Of a DNA stretch of 64,000 nt, positions 44,880-54,833 are shown piece by piece. The stretch is from Catenovulum adriaticum. Its GTDB lineage: Bacteria; Pseudomonadota; Gammaproteobacteria; Enterobacterales; Alteromonadaceae. Numbering within the stretch: the first letter of the stretch is position 1; the number at the start of each line of letters is the position of its first letter. Under the pieces are notes generated by a model that was not told the DNA's origin, did no database searches, and saw nothing but the letters and a program-made list of their open reading frames with translations. A program made the translations under genes and the position numbers. Location of the stretch: positions 558,001 to 622,000 of the forward strand of contig NZ_CP109967.1 of the NCBI RefSeq assembly GCF_026725475.1, given 5' to 3'.

Positions 44880-46130
44880 TTAACTTCGAATTTGGCCGTT
44901 ACCCATTACAACAAATTTTTGGGTGGTTAAACTCTCTAACCCCATAGGCCCATAAGCGTGTAATTTTGAAGTTGATATGCCAATTTCAGCACCTAAACCC
45001 AGTTGCCCACCATCTGAAAAGCGCGATGAAGCGTTAACCATAACCACAGCACTATTTACACGGCGTACAAACTCGTTGGCTCGCGCATAATCTTTAGTAC
45101 AAATAACTTCTGTATGGCCTGAGCTGTATTGCTCTAAATGCTCAATACTCGCGTCAAAATCATCTACCACTTTAACCGCAATTTCTAATGCTAAATATTC
45201 TGCATCCCAATCTTCAGTTGTTGCTGCTTCTGCATTTTCAAAATAACCAATACTGCGCTCACAAGCATGAATTTTAACCCCTTTTTCGGCCATCGCTTTT
45301 GCAGCCAAAGGTAAAAATTGCTCAGCAATTTCTTGATTTACTAATAATGTTTCAAGTGAGTTACACACGCCTGTGCGCTGGGTTTTACCATTTAGTAATA
45401 AATCTAAACCCATTTGAATATCAGCACCAGCATCAACATAAAGGTGACAAACCCCTTTAAAATGCTGAATAACAGGTATGCGGCTGTTTTCAGTTACAAA
45501 CCGAATTAAACCTTCGCCGCCACGTGGAATAATTAAATCAATATCGTCAGATAAGGTCATTAATTCATTCATGACTGCTCTGTCTGTGTCTGGCACAACA
45601 CAAATCGCATTGGGGTCTATATTTTGTTCAACCAAAGCTTCGTGCAAACATTTAGCTATTACTAAGTTAGAATACAAAGCTTCTTTACCACCGCGTAACA
45701 CAACCGCATTACCCGATTTTAAGCACAAAGCGGCTGCTTCTGCCGTTACATTTGGGCGTGATTCATAAATCATTGCAATAACGCCTAACGGAATACGCAT
45801 TTTACCTACTTGCATACCATTTGGACGCGCTTTCATATCGGCAATCGCGCCAACTGGATCAGGCAGTTGGGTCACTTCTGTCAAGGCATTCGCCAAATCT
45901 TGAATGCGCTCTGGTGTTAAACGTAATCTGTCGATCATCGCATCGGTTAAGCCATTTTCTTTACCAGCTACTAAATCGCGCTCATTTTCTTCTAAAATTA
46001 AATCGGTACGTTCAACTAATTTCGCCGCCATGGCTGATAACGCAGCATCTTTTTGCGCGGTACTTAAGTTGGCAACTGAAAAAGATGCTTTACGTGCATC
46101 TTTTGCCATTTTTGCAATTGAAAAACTCAT
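44880..46130 (-). CDS. proA: Glutamate-5-semialdehyde dehydrogenase
   Basis: The 416-residue enzyme (gamma-glutamyl phosphate reductase) makes glutamate-5-semialdehyde in proline synthesis. Visible features are MIYESRPNVTAEAAALCLKSGNAVVLRGG, RGGEGLIRFV, the catalytic cysteine in GKTQRTGVCNSLETLLV, and the terminal SRFSDGGQLGLGAEIGISTSKLHAYGPMGLESLTT. It follows proB with a 13-base gap on the minus strand. The length is normal. Confidence 0.97.
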   Translation of the reverse strand: MSFSIAKMAKDARKASFSVANLSTAQKDAALSAMAAKLVERTDLILEENERDLVAGKENGLTDAMIDRLRLTPERIQDLANALTEVTQLPDPVGAIADMKARPNGMQVGKMRIPLGVIAMIYESRPNVTAEAAALCLKSGNAVVLRGGKEALYSNLVIAKCLHEALVEQNIDPNAICVVPDTDRAVMNELMTLSDDIDLIIPRGGEGLIRFVTENSRIPVIQHFKGVCHLYVDAGADIQMGLDLLLNGKTQRTGVCNSLETLLVNQEIAEQFLPLAAKAMAEKGVKIHACERSIGYFENAEAATTEDWDAEYLALEIAVKVVDDFDASIEHLEQYSSGHTEVICTKDYARANEFVRRVNSAVVMVNASSRFSDGGQLGLGAEIGISTSKLHAYGPMGLESLTTQKFVVMGNGQIRS

Positions 46131-46143
46131 TTAGTCTGACCCT

Positions 46144-47244
46144 TTATAAAATCACGAGATCGTCTCGGTGAATAATAACATCACTTGGACAATACCCTAA
46201 TATATCGACAATTTGTTGGCTTTGTTTGCCTTTAATTTTACTTAATTCAATACTGCTATACTGGCTTATGCCTTTTGCAATAAGCTGACCGCCAATATTG
46301 AATAAATTAACAGCATCCCCTTTATGAAAAACACCCTCAATTTGGGTAATGCCTATACTTAACAATGAAGCACCTTTATTTAATACCGCTTTTTCTGCGC
46401 CGGCATCTAACACAATTTGGCCTTGCGATTTTAATGTATATTGCAGCCAATGCTTGCGTGCTTTTTTAGGGCTGGCTTGACGTTTAAACCAAGTGCCTTG
46501 CTGCTCACCTTGCAGTAATTTATCAAACACCAGTCCTTTTCGACCATTTACAATTAAGGTATGCACGCCATTGAAAGTCGCTTTTTCAGCGGCTTCTATT
46601 TTAGTTCGCATGCCACCTGTCGCAATTTTATTGCTGGTGCCACCGGCAAGTGAGTAAATGCTCGCGTCTACTAAATCAACGGTATTTAACAGCTGAGCAT
46701 CTGGGTTTGATCTCGGGTCAGCTGTATATAAACCATCTATGTCACTGCATATCATTAAAAAATCAGCGTCTGATACCTGAGAGACCATAGCCGCTAAGTT
46801 ATCGTTATCGCCTACTTTTAGCTCTTGTGTCGCAACTGAATCGTTTTCATTTACAATGGGTAAAATACCATTGTTAAGTAATTCACGAATGGTATTTTTG
46901 ATATTGACGTAACGTCTGCGATCGGCTAAATCGTCATGAGTAATTAAAATTTGAGCGCAAGGAAAATCAAAAAAACGTGCCCAATTAGCCATCATTCGAG
47001 TTTGCCCAACAGCTGCCATTGCTTGTTTTTCAGCAATTGAAGGCACTTCGCCATGGTTAATTAAACCACGGCCAGCTGCAACACTACCACTTGAAACAAT
47101 AATAACTTCTTTGCCTTGCTGGCGACATTCTGAAATATAACGCGCTATGGGTAATAAAAATTGTCCGCTACAATCTTTACCTTCAGGTGCAATAAGCGCA
47201 CTACCAACTTTTATAACGGCACGATGCCAACCAAACAAACCCAT
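46144..47244 (-). CDS. proB: Glutamate 5-kinase
   Basis: The 366-residue protein has the amino-acid kinase domain (VIKVGSALIAPEGKDCSG, EVIIVSSGSVAAGRG, PIVNENDSVAT, DNDNLAAMVSQVSDADFLMI, GTSNKIATGGMRTKIEAAEKA) followed by a C-terminal PUA domain from about residue 275. It phosphorylates glutamate at the first step of proline synthesis and is normally feedback-inhibited by proline. It leads the proBA operon. The 288-base region upstream, towards the CofD-like gene, should hold the promoter. Confidence 0.97.
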   Translation of the reverse strand: MGLFGWHRAVIKVGSALIAPEGKDCSGQFLLPIARYISECRQQGKEVIIVSSGSVAAGRGLINHGEVPSIAEKQAMAAVGQTRMMANWARFFDFPCAQILITHDDLADRRRYVNIKNTIRELLNNGILPIVNENDSVATQELKVGDNDNLAAMVSQVSDADFLMICSDIDGLYTADPRSNPDAQLLNTVDLVDASIYSLAGGTSNKIATGGMRTKIEAAEKATFNGVHTLIVNGRKGLVFDKLLQGEQQGTWFKRQASPKKARKHWLQYTLKSQGQIVLDAGAEKAVLNKGASLLSIGITQIEGVFHKGDAVNLFNIGGQLIAKGISQYSSIELSKIKGKQSQQIVDILGYCPSDVIIHRDDLVIL

Positions 47245-47532
47245 GGGTGATATATCTCAATGTTAATAACGGAATAAAAAGAACTTGCCATTATATACCC
47301 AAGTGCCCTGTAAATGCGAGTTTGAAAAGCGAATCTAAAGCATCAAAAAATAATAATAGCCCACTCGGCACAACGTTAATTTGTGATCAACTTAGCAGGT
47401 TTTTTCAATATTTAATGCTATTATCATTACAGATTGTAATGTTTAAATGCTTATGGGGCTTAAATACGCAGTAAGGTCTAACCCACCCAGCGATATGATA
47501 AAGCTAACAACAAAGCGACAAGGCCTGAATTT

Positions 47533-48687
47533 ATGTTATCTGATATTGCTTTACAGCCCAAAGCAGAGCTTGGGCCGGCCATTTTATTTTTTAGCGGCGG
47601 ATCTGCACTGGCAAAGTTAAGCAAAACGATTAAACAATATACGCATCATAGCATCCATTTAGTAACCACTTTTGATTCTGGCGGCTGTTCAGCTCAACTT
47701 AGACAGCATTTCGATATGCCTGCGATTGGCGATATTCGCAACCGTTTGCTGGCACTAGCAAATGACCAACAGCCAAGCGTTAACTCAGCGATAAAACTAT
47801 TAAAGTTAAGATTTCCAACCAATCAATCCCAAGCACAATTAAAAACTAAATTGTGCTCCATTATAAATCGACAAATGCCGCACTTTAGAAAAATGTCGAG
47901 CCAGTGCCAAAATAGCATCTGCCAAAATTTACGCCATTTTTATTCTGTCATGCCACCCAACTTTAGCTTAAAAGGCTCCAGCATTGGTAATTTATGCATT
48001 GCAGGCGGTTATTTATTGGGCAATAAAAATCTACAGCCTGTCATTGAGGAATTAACTCAATGTTTAGATATTAAAGGCCAAGTAAAACCTATTATTGATG
48101 AGCTATATCATTTAGTGGCTGAACTGTCAGATGGTCGATACGTAACCGGCCAACATTTAATTACCGGCAAAGAAGTTGCGCCGATAAAACAAAAAATTCA
48201 ACAAGTGTTTTTATCCGCCAGCGAAGACAACACGTTTCCAGTCACACCCAATATAAAACCCGAAATTCAATACAGTATTAATAGCGCTGATTTAATTTGC
48301 TATCCACCGGGTAGCTTTTATTCTAGTATTTTAGCCAATTTATTACCCCAGGGCGTAGGAAGTAGCATTGCAAACGCCAAATGCAACAAAGTTTACATTC
48401 CTAATTTAGGTGTAGATCCTGAGCAATACGCCATGAGTGTAATGGATACCATTCAATCACTCCTTAGTTATCTTAAATCGGGCTGTGATATTAATACCCC
48501 TTACCAAAATCTTCTTAATTATATTGTATTGGACGATCAGCTTAGTCAGTGCCTTAGTTTTAATGAAGAAGCTTTATTAGCCAGTCATGGAATTAATTTA
48601 ATCCGCGCTAATTTAGTATCTGCCGACTCAGCGCCTTATTACGACAATCATAAATTATCAGAATTGTTGGTTTCGTTAGCTAAATAA
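47533..48687 (+). CDS. CofD/YvcK-like protein (GAK-system type)
   Basis: The 384 residues match the CofD-like fold: ILFFSGGSALAKLSKTIKQY, LVTTFDSGGCSAQLRQHFDMPAIGDIRNRLLAL, the GSSIGNLCIAGGYLLGN nucleotide-sugar loop and DGRYVTGQHLITGKEVAPI, and a potential C-terminal SADLICYPPGSFYSSI. Sequence features fit the subgroup called GAK-system CofD-like, normally found next to an ATP-grasp enzyme and companions; these partners are absent here. The biochemical role of that subgroup is unknown; relatives bind UDP-sugars (YvcK) or transfer 2-phospholactate (CofD). Confidence 0.75.
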   Translation: MLSDIALQPKAELGPAILFFSGGSALAKLSKTIKQYTHHSIHLVTTFDSGGCSAQLRQHFDMPAIGDIRNRLLALANDQQPSVNSAIKLLKLRFPTNQSQAQLKTKLCSIINRQMPHFRKMSSQCQNSICQNLRHFYSVMPPNFSLKGSSIGNLCIAGGYLLGNKNLQPVIEELTQCLDIKGQVKPIIDELYHLVAELSDGRYVTGQHLITGKEVAPIKQKIQQVFLSASEDNTFPVTPNIKPEIQYSINSADLICYPPGSFYSSILANLLPQGVGSSIANAKCNKVYIPNLGVDPEQYAMSVMDTIQSLLSYLKSGCDINTPYQNLLNYIVLDDQLSQCLSFNEEALLASHGINLIRANLVSADSAPYYDNHKLSELLVSLAK

Positions 48688-48710
48688 TTTATTGGATGAG
48701 TAGCTTGTGG

Positions 48711-48733
48711 CTATAGGTGGCTGTCATTTATTG
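48711..48733 (+). repeat. MITE-end motif, copy f
   Basis: CTATAGGTGGCTGTCATTTA at this site matches the terminal motif of the elements at 55-59 kb. Only one end is visible. It lies between the ends of the CofD-like gene and the response-regulator gene. Confidence 0.45.
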
Positions 48734-48825
48734 TTTTCACCTATCCATGGGGCTGTATACAAGGAGTTTAACGCAGTTCCCGTGAAAAAGGCCGTTTAAA
48801 ACCTATTCATTAAAACGAATTGAGG

Positions 48826-49461
48826 TTAACTAATAATCCCGTTTCTTAGTGCTTTGGCAACTGCGCCCGACTGTGACTGCACTTGCAACTTGGAGTAAAT
48901 TCTCGCCAAGTAAGTCGACACCGTACTGTGGGAAATATCTAGATTACGAGCGATTTCTTTTACACTGCAGCCTTGCGACAATTGCTCAAGCACTTCAATT
49001 TCGCGGGCAGCCAAATGGAATTCAAGTTCAGGTGTCGCTTTGCGAATGTTTTGTAAAACAATTTTGGCAATCTCAGGGCTAAGCACTGAGCCACCGTTGA
49101 TAACATCCTGTAAGTTCTTCACGATTTGTTCACTACTGGCAGATTTTAATAAATAGCCTGCCGCACCTGCATCTATTGCTTCTAATACCTTTTCTTTTTC
49201 ACTAAATACAGTAAGCACCACAATCACTAAATCAGGGTGAGTTTGGCGAAGTTGAATAATACCCTGCACGCCTCCCATACGCGGTAACCCTAAATCCATT
49301 AATATGACATCTGGTTGTGGGGTATTGGCCAAAGTTTCAAATAATTCAATACATGATGGAAACGCTCTACACTGGGCAATACTCGGATCATGAGTTAATA
49401 CTTTAACCAAGGTTCGGCGGTAACTCGCGTCATCTTCCACCACCCAAACATTAATAGCCAT
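48826..49461 (-). CDS. NarL/FixJ-type response regulator
   Basis: The 211-residue protein has a receiver domain with the acidic pair at 10-11 and phospho-accepting D56 (PDVILMDLGLPRMGG), and a LuxR-type HTH (LAAREIEVLEQLSQGCSVKEIARNLDISHSTVSTYLARIYSKL) at about 150-200. The sensor kinase gene ends nine bases before it, so it is the cognate regulator. The preceding genes on the strand (SDR, MFS-like carrier, glycosidase) are its likely targets. Confidence 0.93.
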   Translation of the reverse strand: MAINVWVVEDDASYRRTLVKVLTHDPSIAQCRAFPSCIELFETLANTPQPDVILMDLGLPRMGGVQGIIQLRQTHPDLVIVVLTVFSEKEKVLEAIDAGAAGYLLKSASSEQIVKNLQDVINGGSVLSPEIAKIVLQNIRKATPELEFHLAAREIEVLEQLSQGCSVKEIARNLDISHSTVSTYLARIYSKLQVQSQSGAVAKALRNGIIS

Positions 49462-49470
49462 TATTTACCT

Positions 49471-51570
49471 CTAATTTGACGTTTGATAACGATCACCAAG
49501 CTGCAGGCTCAAGGTGTTTAATTCAATTTTTAGTTCAATGCGAACACCTTTGTTTATCTCAGCTGCTATTTTTAAATCGGCAGACAGCTCTTCAGCACGT
49601 GCTTGCAGGTTTTTTAAGCCCCATCCGTCGCAACTATCGTGGGCGTTAAAGCCACAACCATTGTCCTCTATTATAATGATTAAAAAGCCGTGCTCGCAGC
49701 GGGCAATTAAACTTAACTTGCTGGCTTCTGAGTGCCTTGCACAGTTATTAATAACCTCTTTAAAAAACAGCGATAAATGCTTTTTCACTGCGGTCGACAC
49801 TTTAATTTTTGGGCAATTTTCTGGTAACCTTTGTTCAACTTCTACGTTGCGCAAAACTCGCTGCGCCCGCTCAAATAAAGATTGCAATAACTCGGGCAAC
49901 TGGCATGAATCGCCTTTGCTATGCCAAACAATTTCCCGCAAGGATGCATTAGCTTCACGCGCCATCAGGGACAATTCATCTAACTCATTTTTGAGCATCT
50001 CACTCGATTCAGTACGACCTAGCGCTAACGAATCGGCCAATAATGTAATGCCACCTAAACTGCTACCCACTTCGTCGTGTAAATCTCGGTTAATTCGCTC
50101 AGAATGTTTGATTAATAAACGGTTGCGCTGCGATTTTTGATAAAATAGCACCACAAAAAGCAACAACAAAAACAACAACACTAAACCCGCAATTACTAAG
50201 CGTGATAAAAGCCACTGCCAATATGAGTGAGCCGCAGTTAGTTCATTTTTTACTTGCTGCAACTGTTGGTCTAATGGCCTACGTTGCGCCAACCCTTTTA
50301 ACCATTGTTGCTCGGTTAAAATTTTTCGTCCCCAGGTATAACCATCTAATAAACGTCCAAGCTGAACATTAGCGTCAGCGGGTAGGCCCTTGGTGGTAAT
50401 TTTAGCGTTTTGGATAAGCTGTCCATCTTGCGCAAAGATTGCAATTTCACCGAGCCCCAAAATCCATTGGTGATTAAGCTGTTGCAGCTCACCCATTTCA
50501 ACACGAATAAATTGCGTTGGCCCATCAGTTTTTACTGAATATAAAGTGCCAAACTGTTCACCCCTGCTGGTCGGCATTAGCGGCTGTATTTGGCTAAAAT
50601 CTGCAGCATTGGCCACCGACACTTGAATGTTCGCTGGAAAAGCAAAATCGGGTAACAACAAGTTACCGCTTGGTTTGGCAGGCCAAATATCAATTTTTTC
50701 AATATTACGGGCATCAGGTAATTCAATCATCAGCTCGACTTTGTGCTTAACATTGTTGTCACTAGCTGCCGACACCAAAAAATCGGCTTGATTTGTTTGT
50801 TGTTCGCTAATGGCAAAACCTAAACTCGTGTGCTGATCAATTAAATAATCTGTATTCCACTTAACGGTTTGGTTAAAACTACCTTGTACCGAAAGCTGAG
50901 TATTGGCTTGTTGGACTAAATTTATGCTTACGCCAGTTTTTGGATCTTTGGCCCAAATAAACACTTCACCTAGAGCAAAATGTGAACTTGATTTATCTGT
51001 TGCATGCGCTGGCACCAAAATGCGCAACTGCTCAGCGTGCTGATTTAAGTTATCGAAAAATACCGGGTATGAATCTGGATTTGGAAAATCCTGCGCTAAC
51101 CAATTGACGATTGGTTTGTTGTGTTGGTCTGCAACTGTCTCCACTTTAAACCGGGTAGGAAAAGCATATGAACCACCGTAAGGTTTAAGTGGGTTAAATG
51201 CCGGCACCAGCGTGAGCGCTTCTAACAGGTAGCTTTTGTCAAAAGTAAATTCTATTACATGATAAGTGTCGGCACTTGTATCGGATAACGCCAACGCTGA
51301 ATGGTAACCCAAGCGATTATCAGAAATAATTGGGCAATGCCTTGGCAGCTGAGCAATTTGCCAAGTGAGTTGAGATTCTATTTTTTTAAGTTGTTCGATT
51401 CGAGTAACAGGCCAACTCGATAAATTAAGTTTAGATTTCTTTTGTTCGTTAAGCCATTGTTGCTGGTTTACAGGATCGACTGAATCGGCGTAGCACATGA
51501 CAGTAGCGCTCACCAAAACATTTATTACTATAACAACAACCACGGTTGCCCAACGGCTTGTAAAAATCAT
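49471..51570 (-). CDS. Sensor histidine kinase with discoidin-like periplasmic region
   Basis: The 699-residue protein has an N-terminal membrane anchor (WATVVVVIVINVLVSATVMCY), a large outer region (about 30-430) with beta-sandwich repeats resembling galactose-binding/discoidin modules (VIEFTFDKSYLLEALTLVP; IEKIDIWPAKPSGNLLLPDF; FIRVEMGELQ), a second span at about 450-475, and a HisKA_3 kinase core with H498 in RDLHDEVGSSLGG and an HATPase region (FKEVINNCARHSEASKL, GWGLKNLQARAEEL). A sugar or glycan ligand is likely. It pairs with the response regulator immediately downstream. Confidence 0.88.
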   Translation of the reverse strand: MIFTSRWATVVVVIVINVLVSATVMCYADSVDPVNQQQWLNEQKKSKLNLSSWPVTRIEQLKKIESQLTWQIAQLPRHCPIISDNRLGYHSALALSDTSADTYHVIEFTFDKSYLLEALTLVPAFNPLKPYGGSYAFPTRFKVETVADQHNKPIVNWLAQDFPNPDSYPVFFDNLNQHAEQLRILVPAHATDKSSSHFALGEVFIWAKDPKTGVSINLVQQANTQLSVQGSFNQTVKWNTDYLIDQHTSLGFAISEQQTNQADFLVSAASDNNVKHKVELMIELPDARNIEKIDIWPAKPSGNLLLPDFAFPANIQVSVANAADFSQIQPLMPTSRGEQFGTLYSVKTDGPTQFIRVEMGELQQLNHQWILGLGEIAIFAQDGQLIQNAKITTKGLPADANVQLGRLLDGYTWGRKILTEQQWLKGLAQRRPLDQQLQQVKNELTAAHSYWQWLLSRLVIAGLVLLFLLLLFVVLFYQKSQRNRLLIKHSERINRDLHDEVGSSLGGITLLADSLALGRTESSEMLKNELDELSLMAREANASLREIVWHSKGDSCQLPELLQSLFERAQRVLRNVEVEQRLPENCPKIKVSTAVKKHLSLFFKEVINNCARHSEASKLSLIARCEHGFLIIIIEDNGCGFNAHDSCDGWGLKNLQARAEELSADLKIAAEINKGVRIELKIELNTLSLQLGDRYQTSN

Positions 51571-51666
51571 TTAGCGCCTAAAAAGTTAATCCAACCATAA
51601 AAATAAGGGCAGCAAAATTAGCAACTGCCCATGTGTCTATTACGCAAAACACTGATTAGCAGTGAG

Positions 51667-52752
51667 CTAATCGGTTTTTAATGGAATAAACAACGAATGT
51701 GTATCGCCATTTTTTAAAAATATTCCAGCGGTCATCACCGCAGGTTTACCATCCTCTAAGTATATGCCCATGCGCTCGTAGCGATGCACTTCAACCGTTT
51801 TACCATCCGTTGTTGTGTACTCTTTATCTGCAACTTTGTAGTGTTTAGCCCGCTGCCAATTTAAGCCATCAGTTGAAGTGAGCATGCCCATATAACCAAA
51901 CGCATGATACAAATTATAATAGCGTTTACGCTTTGCATCGTACCAAACTTCAGGATCTTCCGAATTATAATTAGCGACCACAGGTTTAGATTGCATTTTC
52001 CAAGGGCCTAATGGATTATCAGCCAATAATACCGCTTGCATTCTGATGATTTCATTCGGCTTTTGATCAGGTTGATCGCCACGAATAATCATTAAATATC
52101 CACCGTCAGGGCGTTTGGTCACAGAAACATTATTTGATTGATTGGCAATAGGTAGTTGTGGTTCAAACAAAGGTCGACTAAAGCGCTTCCAAGGCCCTTC
52201 AATATTATCCGCAACCGCAACACCAATACGTTGATTTGAGCGTAACATGCCTCTTAGGTTATCTGGCTTCCATTTACCATGACGCACTTCATCAAGTTGC
52301 GCTTGCGTTAAATCCATAATACCTGAGTTGGTCGACATGTAATAAAGATAATATTTACCGTCAAATTTATACACTTTTGTGCAGTGCACTGTGTATTGGT
52401 CCCAATAACCGTCCCCTCGCCCACCCAAAACTTCTTGAACTTTTTTCCACGGGCCTGTTGGGCTATCTGACACAGCACGTGACACAATGCCGTCTGTTAA
52501 CCATGAATAAAACCCATGTTCTTTCGGCATTTGATCGTAAAACAAATGATATTTCCCATCGTCCCCTTTTACTATGGTTGAACCCCAGTTGTAGTAGTCT
52601 TTATCATAAAAAATATTGTCTTTTGACACTGGCTGCATAGCCGCAGTTAAATCATAGGTATCTGTGTCTTTGGCTTTAACAGCGGCAGACACAACCGTTA
52701 TCGCCAAAGCAGCCCATACGCCCCATATACTTTTATAATTTATGTGTTTCAT
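51667..52752 (-). CDS. Secreted five-bladed beta-propeller glycoside hydrolase-like protein
   Basis: The 361 residues begin with a signal peptide (IWGVWAALAITVVSAAVKA). The remainder has the repeated pattern of GH43/GH117-type propellers: KDYYNWGSTIVKGDDGKYHLFYDQMP, YWDQYTVHCTKVYKFDGKYYLYYMSTN, SVTKRPDGGYLMIIRGDQP, NSEDPEVWYDAKRKRYYNLYHAF. Acidic residues expected at the catalytic centre are present but not confidently assigned. It lies between a carrier gene (18 bases before) and the sensor kinase gene, so it is probably a periplasmic glycosidase of the same sugar-response unit. The exact family and substrate are unclear. Confidence 0.75.
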   Translation of the reverse strand: MKHINYKSIWGVWAALAITVVSAAVKAKDTDTYDLTAAMQPVSKDNIFYDKDYYNWGSTIVKGDDGKYHLFYDQMPKEHGFYSWLTDGIVSRAVSDSPTGPWKKVQEVLGGRGDGYWDQYTVHCTKVYKFDGKYYLYYMSTNSGIMDLTQAQLDEVRHGKWKPDNLRGMLRSNQRIGVAVADNIEGPWKRFSRPLFEPQLPIANQSNNVSVTKRPDGGYLMIIRGDQPDQKPNEIIRMQAVLLADNPLGPWKMQSKPVVANYNSEDPEVWYDAKRKRYYNLYHAFGYMGMLTSTDGLNWQRAKHYKVADKEYTTTDGKTVEVHRYERMGIYLEDGKPAVMTAGIFLKNGDTHSLFIPLKTD

Positions 52753-52770
52753 ATTTATTCTCCCGCTAAA

Positions 52771-54066
52771 CTAGGCAGCATCGGTCGCGCTGGTATAGCC
52801 CAGTTCTTGTTTTTCTACTTGTTCATGTTTTTTACCAATGTATGCGCCAACTAGTCCCCATGCGAGCGCAACCACAGCACCAAAAATAATTTTTTCGGCG
52901 GTGCTAAACCCTAAATAACCATCGCCAATAAAGGCTATAGTCCAAATCCAAAACACATCGCCACCGCGGTAAATTGCAATATCGATAATAGGTTTGCTTT
53001 TAAAACGAGCTTCTTTATCTACCGACGTAAACAAAACTTCTCGGGCAGGTCGAACAATTGCATAATTGCCAGCTCTACGTACAACCACTAAAACCAGTAC
53101 AAACAACACCACTGGGTTTGCGCTTAACAACAGCATCAATCCAGCTATGGCAAAAGGCACAAAAGATAAACTGGCAGATATACCAAATTTTTGGAAAATT
53201 CGATTAGAAACAAACAACCCCAACAATATGGTTAAACAGTTAGTTAGCAGCTCGATACTGCCTAGCATTTGTTGTCTTTCTGCGCGGTCAAACGCAGCTA
53301 ATACGTCGCTTTGCGTTGTGTAAAAAAATGCACTCACTCCGGTCATTAAAAAGATAAAGCTGGCTAACCCGATCAATTTTTTGTTTGCAAATAGCTCTTT
53401 TAAGCCAGAAAACGGATTAGTTTGCAGCTGCTCTGAATCGCTATTATTGGCACCAATTGAATCAAAGTGGCGATTCAATACCGCGATAATTGGCAAACTT
53501 AATAATAAAACGACACTTGTTACCACCAGCACGTTTTCGATGCTCATAGTTTCAGACAACAAAATAACCGTTAATGGGCCTAATATTGCACCCGCACTGG
53601 CGCCCGTATTGATAAAACTAAAAGTGCGTTTACTTTGCGATTTAGAATAATGTTGCGATACAAAACTCCAAAATACCGAGATATGAAACAAGCTAAACAC
53701 ACTGCTCCATACATAAAAAACTTTACCTAAAAAATTAACATCAACGCCAAATTTATAGGCTGAGAAAATCGCCATAAAACTGGCTGCAAAGGCAATAAAC
53801 ACACAAGGTACCAATTTTCGAATGGTTATTTTTGCAGCGCAAAAGTTGTAAACCATAACGGCTATGGTTGCGAATATAAAAGTATAAGTCCATTGAGTTG
53901 CTCGGCTTACATCTCCCCAATCGCTCGGCAGTGCATCGCGCACTGGCTTTAAAATCATGTAAGACGTCATCAGCAAAAATATAAACAAAAAAGACAATAA
54001 AGCACCTTTTGTTTCTTCAGGTTCAATATTGGTTAAACGATTAAATAAATTCATAATAATTACCAT
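52771..54066 (-). CDS. MFS-superfamily carrier resembling ADP/ATP-translocase-like proteins
   Basis: The 431-residue protein has about 12 hydrophobic segments. The opening FIFLLMTSYMILKPVRDALPSDWG and a later region AGNYAIVRPAREVLFTSVDKEARFKSKPIIDIAIYRGGD are typical of the NTP/NDP-exchange-like MFS group found in many free-living bacteria, where it does not transport nucleotides. The start may be 54054 (MNLFNRLTN); the upstream ATG overlaps the SDR stop. Genes for an SDR before and a glycosidase after suggest uptake of a sugar or its product. Confidence 0.75.
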   Translation of the reverse strand: MVIIMNLFNRLTNIEPEETKGALLSFLFIFLLMTSYMILKPVRDALPSDWGDVSRATQWTYTFIFATIAVMVYNFCAAKITIRKLVPCVFIAFAASFMAIFSAYKFGVDVNFLGKVFYVWSSVFSLFHISVFWSFVSQHYSKSQSKRTFSFINTGASAGAILGPLTVILLSETMSIENVLVVTSVVLLLSLPIIAVLNRHFDSIGANNSDSEQLQTNPFSGLKELFANKKLIGLASFIFLMTGVSAFFYTTQSDVLAAFDRAERQQMLGSIELLTNCLTILLGLFVSNRIFQKFGISASLSFVPFAIAGLMLLLSANPVVLFVLVLVVVRRAGNYAIVRPAREVLFTSVDKEARFKSKPIIDIAIYRGGDVFWIWTIAFIGDGYLGFSTAEKIIFGAVVALAWGLVGAYIGKKHEQVEKQELGYTSATDAA

Positions 54067-54833
54067 TTAATTGAAAAGCCTGAATAACCCACAAAAGTAC
54101 CAGTGTCTTGCATAGATAAACCTTTAATTACTTCTTTGGCTTTACCCATTGAAAACTCTGGCTCTAACTGAGCGTTTTCACCGCCCATATCGGTTTTGTT
54201 ATGCCCTGGTGCAAGCGCAACAACCGCAATATTGAATTGCTGCAGGTCTTTTGACATATCAATAGTTATCTTATTCAGTGCGGTTTTGGTTGGGTCGTAC
54301 GAATATATGCCATTCACTTTTGGACGGTTAACAATGCCACCGTGTGAGGAAATATTAACCACCTTTTTAACCTTGCTGGTAGATAATATAAGGTTAGGCA
54401 ACAGCGCTCGTGTCACCATAAACGGGCCAACAGTGTTTACATTATAGGTTAGTAAAAAGTCGTGTCGGCTAGTGTTTTTAAACGATTCAAACCCGCGATC
54501 TAAATGAGCGATGTAACCTGCATTATTAACCACAATATCGATAGGTGTGTCTTTTAACGTCAGCGCCATCTGTTCGATAGAAGTATCGTCAGTAACATCA
54601 AGCTGGACAACTTTAGCGCCCAACGCCTTGAGCTCGTGCGCTTTTTCAGGTTTACGTGCGGTGCCAATTACTTGATAACCATCGGCAATAAAATGTTGCG
54701 ATAGTGCAAAACCTAAACCTCGGTTCGCACCGGTTATAAGTACCGTGCCGTTAATTTTGTCTGCACTATATGCAAAAGCTGAGTTTAATAGCGTTAACGC
54801 TAATAGATATTTAATTAATTTTGTCATTTTCAT
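54060..54833 (-). CDS. SDR-family oxidoreductase with N-terminal signal segment
   Basis: The 257 residues comprise a hydrophobic leader (LIKYLLALTLLNSAFAYSA) and a short-chain dehydrogenase: TVLITGANRGLGFALSQHF cofactor motif, VVNNAGYIAHL, and the YDPTK catalytic Tyr-Lys pair. A signal peptide is unusual for SDRs, which need cytoplasmic NAD(P); the leader might instead be a membrane anchor, or the true start could lie downstream. It is the first gene of the minus-strand unit leading to the carrier, glycosidase and two-component genes. Confidence 0.8.
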   Translation of the reverse strand: MKMTKLIKYLLALTLLNSAFAYSADKINGTVLITGANRGLGFALSQHFIADGYQVIGTARKPEKAHELKALGAKVVQLDVTDDTSIEQMALTLKDTPIDIVVNNAGYIAHLDRGFESFKNTSRHDFLLTYNVNTVGPFMVTRALLPNLILSTSKVKKVVNISSHGGIVNRPKVNGIYSYDPTKTALNKITIDMSKDLQQFNIAVVALAPGHNKTDMGGENAQLEPEFSMGKAKEVIKGLSMQDTGTFVGYSGFSIKW

